Assembly (NCBI GenBank): GCA_964423745.1 | Contig: CAYRGG010000055.1 | Coordinates: 1 to 27,749, forward strand | DNA length: 27,749 bases | Reading direction: 5' to 3' | Source of the DNA: CAYRGG01 sp964423745 | GTDB taxonomy: Bacteria > Pseudomonadota > Gammaproteobacteria > Competibacterales > Competibacteraceae | In this document: piece after piece, positions 22,572 through 27,749 of the stretch | How the letters are laid out: every line of letters starts with the position of its first letter | Numbering within the stretch: the stretch's first letter is position 1 | Translations under genes and position numbers: made by a program | The notes under the pieces: model-generated | Told to the model about the DNA's origin: nothing | Database searches by the model: none | Seen by the model: the letters and a program-made list of their open reading frames with translations, nothing else

Positions 22572-23741
22572 TTATCCTTTAGTCAAAGCCCGCTGCAATC
22601 GCTCCACGCCCTCTTTAAGATTTTCTAACGAGGTGGTGTAGGCAAAACGAACATGCTGATTTGCTTTGTAGTGACCAAAGTCAAGGCCCGGTGTGATGGC
22701 CACTCCTGCCTTTTCCAATAAGCTCATGGCAAACTGGTAGCTGTCGTCGGTGAAACGGCTACAGTCGGCATAAAGATAAAAGGCACCCGCCGGGGCAACG
22801 GGTATATGGAAGCCCAGTTCTCGCAATGCCGGTAGCAGGAAATCCCGCCGCATCTGAAATTCCTGGCGGCGCGCTTCGAAAATATCCATAGCCTCCGACG
22901 AAAATGCCGCCAAAGCAGCATATTGTGCCGGGGTGGAGGGGGATAAAAACAAATTCTGGGCAAGTTTTTCCGCATCCCGAACGTATTCTTCCGGCGCTAC
23001 TAACCAACCCAAGCGCCAGCCTGTCATACCAAAATATTTAGAGAAGCTGTTGACTACAAACACCTGATCCGACAGGGCTAGCGCTGTGGTGGCAGGATCT
23101 CCGTAGGTTAGCCCATGGTAGATTTCATCTACAATCAGACGTCCGCTTTCGGCTACCTCTAGAATATCCGCCACCGTTTCTTGGGAAATGAGGGTGCCAG
23201 TGGGGTTGGCGGGAGACGCTAAAAAGACCGCTGTGGTGGATTCCTGCCAATGATTTTTAACGAGTTGTGCGTTAAGTTGATAATTATCTTCAGGATTCAC
23301 CGCAATGCCTATCGGCTCACCCTCCACTAGGTGTACAAAATGGCGATTACAAGGATAACCGGGATCCGCCATCAACACCCGATCACCGGGGTTGACCAAT
23401 ACCCCGGTGGCCAGCTGTAACGCCCCAGACGCGCCTGGCGTCACAACAACCCGCTCAGAGGGTACCGTGATGCCGTAGCGGTTTTGGTAGAAATCAGCAA
23501 TAGCTTGGCGTAGCTCAGGAATCCCTGCCGCTGGTGTATAGCGAGTGCGCCCTTCGCTCAGGGCACGTTGACCGGCGGTGATGATGGGAGTCGCGGTGGA
23601 AAAATCCGGTTCTCCCACTTCCATATGAATGATAGAGCGTCCTTGGGCTTCCAGCGCTCGCGATCGCGCCACCAACTCCATCACATAAAAAGGCGCGATA
23701 TGCGCCATGCGGTGGGCTAAGGGTCGCGAGCAGGAGGTCAT
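22572..23741 (-). CDS. PLP-dependent class I/II aminotransferase
   Basis: A 389-residue fold-type I aminotransferase of the aspartate-aminotransferase superfamily; the exact amino acid partner cannot be read from sequence. Motifs: MEVGEPDF at 40-47, TRYTPAAGIPELRQAIA at 66-82, ASPANPTG with Asn179, VDEIYHGL with Asp205, the PLP lysine Lys235 in NSFSKYFGMTGWRLGW, and a conserved C-terminal arginine in HVRFAYTTS (probable alpha-carboxylate site). Length is normal. ATG 23741 has no clear ribosome site; ATG 23708 is an alternative start that would remove 11 residues. It is 29 bases downstream of pilU on the same strand, which suggests read-through transcription. Confidence 0.93.
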   Translation of the reverse strand: MTSCSRPLAHRMAHIAPFYVMELVARSRALEAQGRSIIHMEVGEPDFSTATPIITAGQRALSEGRTRYTPAAGIPELRQAIADFYQNRYGITVPSERVVVTPGASGALQLATGVLVNPGDRVLMADPGYPCNRHFVHLVEGEPIGIAVNPEDNYQLNAQLVKNHWQESTTAVFLASPANPTGTLISQETVADILEVAESGRLIVDEIYHGLTYGDPATTALALSDQVFVVNSFSKYFGMTGWRLGWLVAPEEYVRDAEKLAQNLFLSPSTPAQYAALAAFSSEAMDIFEARRQEFQMRRDFLLPALRELGFHIPVAPAGAFYLYADCSRFTDDSYQFAMSLLEKAGVAITPGLDFGHYKANQHVRFAYTTSLENLKEGVERLQRALTKG

Positions 23742-23770
23742 GGTTATTTATATATCAATGCTGCCCTCAG

Positions 23771-24910
23771 TTACAGCATCATGCCTTTGTCTTCGCTTTC
23801 TTCCTCGCGGATGGATAGCTCAGGGGCCATTCCCGCTCCTGAAGAACCCATGCCTTCAGCCAACCGGATCTGCAGACTGACATTATTCCGGGAATCCGCA
23901 TTTTTAATGGCTTCATCACGGGAAATCTTACCATTTTTATAGAGTTCGAACAGAGCTTGATCAAAGGTTTTCATGCCCGATTCGGTACCCTGTTCCATGG
24001 CGTCTTTCACATAGTCGATTTTTCCTTTCTGAATTAAGTCAGCCACATAAGGAGTATTGAGGAGTACTTCCACGGCTGGAACAAGCCCCCCATCGATCGC
24101 TTTAATTAGGCGTTGTGAGACAATGGCTCTTAAATTAAGGGATAAATCCATCAACAGTTGATCGCGAGCATCTTCGGGAAAGAAATTCACGATACGCTCT
24201 AGTGCGCCATTAGCGTTATTGGAGTGCAACGTAGATAGGCACAGATGACCGGTTTCGGAAAAGGTCAGTGCATATTTCATGACATCTCGGCTCCGTACCT
24301 CGCCAATAAGGATCATATCAGGAGCTTCCCGCAAAGCGCTCTTCAGCGCCTCTTCATAGCTGTGGGTGTCGATGCCTATTTCCCGTTGACCCACAATGGA
24401 TCTTTTATGAGAGTGAGTAAATTCGATGGGGTCTTCAATGGTTAAAATATGTCCTGGCACCGTGTTGTTACGGTGATCGATCATGGCGGCTAGAGTGGTG
24501 GATTTACCCGAACCGGTAGAACCTACCATGAGGACTAAGCCACGCTTTTCCATAACGAGCTTTTCAAGGATGAGGGGCAGGCCCAATTCCTCTACTTGAG
24601 GAATTTCACCTTTGATATAGCGTACCACCATGGCTACTTCGCCCCGCTGTTTAAACACATTGGCGCGAAACCGTCCAACACCCGGTAGTGGAATGGCAAA
24701 GTTTGATTCCCAGTTGTGTTCAAACTCTTTGATTTGATCGTCCTTCATAACAGAGTAAGCAATTTCCCGTACCGCTCCTGTAGCCAATGGTGAATTACCG
24801 ACGGCTCTGACGACGCCGCCAATTTTGATATGCACGGGGGTTCCCACATAGAAAAACAGGTCAGAAGCCTCTTTATCCACCATGAGTTTTAAATAAGGCG
24901 TAACATCCAT
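23771..24910 (-). CDS. pilU: PilU, type IV pilus twitching motility ATPase
   Basis: Hexameric retraction ATPase partner of PilT that helps disassemble type IV pili in twitching motility; cytoplasmic, at the pilus base. The 379 residues are typical. The N-terminal domain spans about 1-100. The Walker A GSTGSGKST lies at 130-138, the Asp box TIEDPIEF at 157-164, the Walker B with GEVRSRDVM at 203-211 and the His box HLCLSTLHSNNA at 222-233. The form GEVRSR after Walker B is the one seen in PilU and separates it from PilT (GEMRDLET). The start ATG 24910 has a strong AGGAG 7 bases upstream. No pilT is in the window. The gap 24911-25002 is AT-rich, with repeated TTAA steps. Confidence 0.95.
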   Translation of the reverse strand: MDVTPYLKLMVDKEASDLFFYVGTPVHIKIGGVVRAVGNSPLATGAVREIAYSVMKDDQIKEFEHNWESNFAIPLPGVGRFRANVFKQRGEVAMVVRYIKGEIPQVEELGLPLILEKLVMEKRGLVLMVGSTGSGKSTTLAAMIDHRNNTVPGHILTIEDPIEFTHSHKRSIVGQREIGIDTHSYEEALKSALREAPDMILIGEVRSRDVMKYALTFSETGHLCLSTLHSNNANGALERIVNFFPEDARDQLLMDLSLNLRAIVSQRLIKAIDGGLVPAVEVLLNTPYVADLIQKGKIDYVKDAMEQGTESGMKTFDQALFELYKNGKISRDEAIKNADSRNNVSLQIRLAEGMGSSGAGMAPELSIREEESEDKGMML

Positions 24911-25002
24911 ATGAATCTCCTAAAAAATATCCTTAAAAATACATTTTCATTCAATAAATAAATAAACAGATTAATTAATTAATTACATAGCATCCGGTAT
25001 AG

Positions 25003-26409
25003 TTACCTCGTGATACGATTTAATCCATTCAGTGCTGCGACACGGTAAGCCTCAGCCATGGTCGGGTAGTTAAAGGTGGTATTCACAAAATACAGCAAGG
25101 TGTTACCCGCACCTTTTTGCGTCATAATAGCTTGGCCAATATGAAGGATTTCTGATGCCTGATTGCCAAAACAATGGATACCTAAAATTTCTAAGGTATC
25201 GCGATGAAAAAGCAGTTTAAGCATACCCACGGTTTTACCGGTAATCTGAGCCCGTGCCAAATTTTTAAACCAAGAGTGGCCCACTTCGTAGGGAATTTTC
25301 GCCTCCGTCAGTTCTTTTTCAGTGCGTCCCACAGAACTGATCTCCGGGGAGGTGTAAATACCGGTGGGAATAGACTCCACCAGTTGATGGTCGCAGCGTC
25401 CCTCGACTAAGTGAATACCAGCGAATCGCCCTTGATCGTAAGCGCCACTGGCTAAACTGGGATAACCGATAACATCCCCTACGGCGTAAATATGCGGTAG
25501 CGTAGTCTGATAGTTATCATTGACTTCGATTTGACCGCGGCCATTGGGTACGATATCCAGCTCTTCTAAACCCATGTTTTGGGCGTTGCCGGTGCGTCCA
25601 TTGGCCCAAAGCAGCACGTCGTTGACAATCTTTTTACCAGATTTGAGATTGACGGTAACGCTATCGGAGGAGCCGTCTACGGTTTCGTAGGTTTCATTAT
25701 GGCGAATCACCACACCTTGATCCCGCAAATGATAACTCAGGGCATGGGCAATCTCGTCATCTAAAAAGGACAGTAGTTGACTACGGGTATTAACCAAATC
25801 AACTTTGCAGCCCAAATTGCGAAAGATGCTGGCATACTCACAACCAATGACACCCGCGCCATAAACCGTAATAGAGGTCGGTGTTTCCGACATACTGAGA
25901 ATAGTATCGCTGTCAAATATACGAGGATGGGTAAAATCCACGTCTTCTGGTCGGTAGGGTCTAGAACCTGTAGCAATGACAAAATGATCTGCAGTGAGGG
26001 TTAACGGTGAATCATCATTTAAGGGTTGTATTTGGAGGGTATGGGCATCTAGAAATCGAGCCTGCCCAAAGAGCAACTGGACGCGATTACGATCATAAAA
26101 GTCCCGTCGCATACTCACCTGTTGAGTAATCACTGATTCAGCATTGCGTAAAAAGTCCTGATAGGATAAACGAATGGGGTTACTGAAATCTCGATAAGAG
26201 GGGTTGCGGTTAAACTCCGTCATGTGGCTAACGGCATGACGGAGCGTTTTGGAAGGAATGGTGCCCCAATGGGTGCAGCCTCCCCCCACTTGGTGGTACT
26301 TTTCCACCACGGCCACCGATTTACCTGCCTTGACAACATTCATCGCGGCGCCTTCGCCGGCGGGTCCGGTACCGATTACAATAACGTCATAATGTTGTTC
26401 TACGCTCAT
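25003..26409 (-). CDS. sthA: Si-specific NAD(P)+ transhydrogenase, soluble
   Basis: Soluble FAD enzyme that moves hydride between NADPH and NAD+, balancing cofactors in the cytoplasm. Its 468 residues match E. coli SthA (466). The FAD motif GTGPAGEG is at 13-20. The active-site region reads GGGCTHWGTIPSKTLR: Cys45 is kept but the second cysteine of the disulfide reductases is Thr50, which is the hallmark separating SthA from lipoamide dehydrogenase. The NAD(P) motif YGAGVIGCEYASIF is near 184-197, the second FAD motif YAVGDVIGYPSLAS about 311-324, and the dimer domain follows. ATG 26409 has GAGAGG about 7 bases upstream. It sits 69 bases beyond sat-cysC on the same strand. Confidence 0.96.
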   Translation of the reverse strand: MSVEQHYDVIVIGTGPAGEGAAMNVVKAGKSVAVVEKYHQVGGGCTHWGTIPSKTLRHAVSHMTEFNRNPSYRDFSNPIRLSYQDFLRNAESVITQQVSMRRDFYDRNRVQLLFGQARFLDAHTLQIQPLNDDSPLTLTADHFVIATGSRPYRPEDVDFTHPRIFDSDTILSMSETPTSITVYGAGVIGCEYASIFRNLGCKVDLVNTRSQLLSFLDDEIAHALSYHLRDQGVVIRHNETYETVDGSSDSVTVNLKSGKKIVNDVLLWANGRTGNAQNMGLEELDIVPNGRGQIEVNDNYQTTLPHIYAVGDVIGYPSLASGAYDQGRFAGIHLVEGRCDHQLVESIPTGIYTSPEISSVGRTEKELTEAKIPYEVGHSWFKNLARAQITGKTVGMLKLLFHRDTLEILGIHCFGNQASEILHIGQAIMTQKGAGNTLLYFVNTTFNYPTMAEAYRVAALNGLNRITR

Positions 26410-26478
26410 AATTCGCCTCTCGGTTAGCCATAGTGATCAAAGGCGCACCAGGTATGCCGGTTAACCAATAACTAACTA

Positions 26479-27749
26479 TTATCGTCCCTTAATAAAGCCA
26501 AGGTTTTCCAGCTTCAATATAATCCGGTGAGCGGCCTCATCCGGGGTAAAATCTGTTGTATCCAGAGTGATTTCGGGATTTTCTGGATCTTCGTAGGGAT
26601 CGCTAATGCCCGTGAATTCTTTAATAAGCCCAGCCCGCGCTTTGGCGTATAAACCCTTACGGTCGCGCTCTTCGCAAACGGCAATGGATGTTGCCACAAA
26701 AACCTCAACAAATCCGCCGCCAGCACTCACCATTTCGCGTACTTCTCGACGTGTGCTGGCATAAGGCGCGATGGGTGCGCAGATAGCAATACCGCCATTT
26801 TTGGTAATTTCACTAGCCACAAAACCAATGCGTAAAATATTTGTATTGCGATGCTCTTTAGAGAAGCCAAGTTCGCTGGATAAATGTTTACGCACAACGT
26901 CGCCATCTAATAAGGTTACTGAGCGGCCACCGAGTTCCATCAATTTCACCATCAGTGCGTTGGCAATGGTGGATTTTCCAGCCCCTGATAAACCGGTGAA
27001 GAAGATCGTAAACCCTTGGCGGTGACGAGGTGGATAAGCTCGGCGCAGTTCCGTGACAACGGAACTGTAGGAAAACCAGTCGGGAACCTCCAAACCTTCT
27101 TGCAAACGACGACGAAATTCAGTACCCGATATACTTAGCACGGTTTCACCCGGTCGCACCTCATTGGTGGGTATATATTCAGCCCTTTCTTGAACATAGA
27201 CCATTTCTTGGAAGGGCACCATTTTGATACCTAATTCCTCTTGGTGCTGGGCGACTAGTTCCTGAGCATCATACGGCCCATAAAAATCCTTGCCCTGACT
27301 GTCTTTGCCAGGGCCTGCATGATCACGCCCTACGATAAAGTGACTACAGCCGTAGTTTTTACGAATAATGGCATGCCACATGGCTTCCCGTGGACCACCC
27401 ATACGCATGGCTAAATGAAGCAAACTGAGGGCGGTGGTCTGATCAGGATAATTTTTGATCAAATGTTCATAGCAGCGCACCCGTGAGTAGTGGTCGATAT
27501 CCCCTGGTTTAGTCATCCCGACTACTGGATGAAGCAAGAGATTAGCTTCGGCTAGCTGGGCTGCCCTGAAGGTGAGTTCTTGGTGGGCGCGATGCATGGG
27601 ATTGCGGGTTTGAAAGGCGACAATACGGCGCCAACCCAATTTAGAGAATCTACCTCGCAGCTCCTGGGGCGAGTCACGCAAATGTTTAAAATCGTAGTGG
27701 ATCGGTCGTTCAACGCCAAACACACGGCCTCCTAAGTAAACAGGATTGG
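26479..27749 (-). CDS. Bifunctional ATP sulfurylase / APS kinase (Sat-CysC fusion), 5' end outside window
   Basis: Activates sulfate to APS and then phosphorylates it to PAPS. The frame continues past the GTG at 27723 to the window edge (reads NPVYLGGR upstream), so about 422 C-terminal residues are present and the N-terminal PUA-like domain is missing. The sulfurylase part has QTRNPMHRAH (QxRN and HxxH motifs) and VGRDHAGPG. A linker (TELRRAYPPRHRQG) leads to the APS kinase domain: P-loop FTGLSGAGKST, LDGDVVRKHLSSELGF, and APIAPYASTRREVREM. Motifs of both activities are present in the visible part. Such fusions occur in fungi and in several bacteria, including sulfur oxidisers; E. coli uses CysD/CysN and separate CysC. 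Direction of the sulfurylase reaction in this organism cannot be told. Confidence 0.95.
   Translation of the reverse strand, partial: NPVYLGGRVFGVERPIHYDFKHLRDSPQELRGRFSKLGWRRIVAFQTRNPMHRAHQELTFRAAQLAEANLLLHPVVGMTKPGDIDHYSRVRCYEHLIKNYPDQTTALSLLHLAMRMGGPREAMWHAIIRKNYGCSHFIVGRDHAGPGKDSQGKDFYGPYDAQELVAQHQEELGIKMVPFQEMVYVQERAEYIPTNEVRPGETVLSISGTEFRRRLQEGLEVPDWFSYSSVVTELRRAYPPRHRQGFTIFFTGLSGAGKSTIANALMVKLMELGGRSVTLLDGDVVRKHLSSELGFSKEHRNTNILRIGFVASEITKNGGIAICAPIAPYASTRREVREMVSAGGGFVEVFVATSIAVCEERDRKGLYAKARAGLIKEFTGISDPYEDPENPEITLDTTDFTPDEAAHRIILKLENLGFIKGR

Overview
The window looks like a chromosomal segment of a gammaproteobacterium. Evidence: an E. coli-like MnmG, DUF484 between dapF and xerC, LptM in front of lysA, the soluble transhydrogenase SthA, CysZ and PilU. 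No plasmid, phage, insertion-sequence, CRISPR, tRNA or rRNA signal was seen. Base composition looks moderate by eye. A PHA-system protein suggests polyhydroxyalkanoate storage. A fused ATP sulfurylase/APS kinase and CysZ point to sulfate uptake and activation. I do not name a genus.

Layout. 1-3000 (+): the 3' part of mnmG, a membrane-anchored lipase-like hydrolase and a PHA-system protein, closed by a clear terminator. 3204-6106 (-): an exported fasciclin-domain protein and an unusual tandem-fused 6-phosphofructokinase. 6342-6821 (+): an orphan basic protein with its own terminator. 7090-9672 (-): a REC-PAS-GGDEF-EAL-REC cyclic-di-GMP protein. 9943-12436 (+): dapF-DUF484-xerC. 12485-15707 (-): tex and a Tat-exported esterase. 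15753-17818 (+): the small lipoprotein gene lptM, lysA, and a gene overlapping lysA that encodes a possible kinase-fold protein. 18068-19293 (+): a possible degenerate 2-oxoglutarate oxygenase and an RRM RNA-binding protein with a structured leader. 19341-20567 (+): a decayed C-P lyase locus (phnF and phnN fragments) with intact phnP. 20726-21874 (+): queF-cysZ. 21914-27749 (-): Uma2 nuclease, an aminotransferase, pilU, sthA and the 5'-truncated sat-cysC fusion.

How it fits together. DapF and LysA are the last two steps of lysine biosynthesis; here the usual lptM-lysA-dapF-DUF484-xerC block is split and reordered around tex and the esterase. CysZ and Sat-CysC would import and activate sulfate. 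SthA balances NADPH and NADH. PilU and the GGDEF/EAL protein belong to twitching and surface behaviour.

Most genes are ordinary housekeeping genes. I found no clear new defence or mobile system. The points most worth a second look are the leader of the RRM gene (a perfect dyad plus a stem reaching its ribosome site), the lysA-coupled kinase-like gene, the oxygenase-like protein that seems to lack its iron ligands, the tandem PFK with a decayed second half, and the phn relic.
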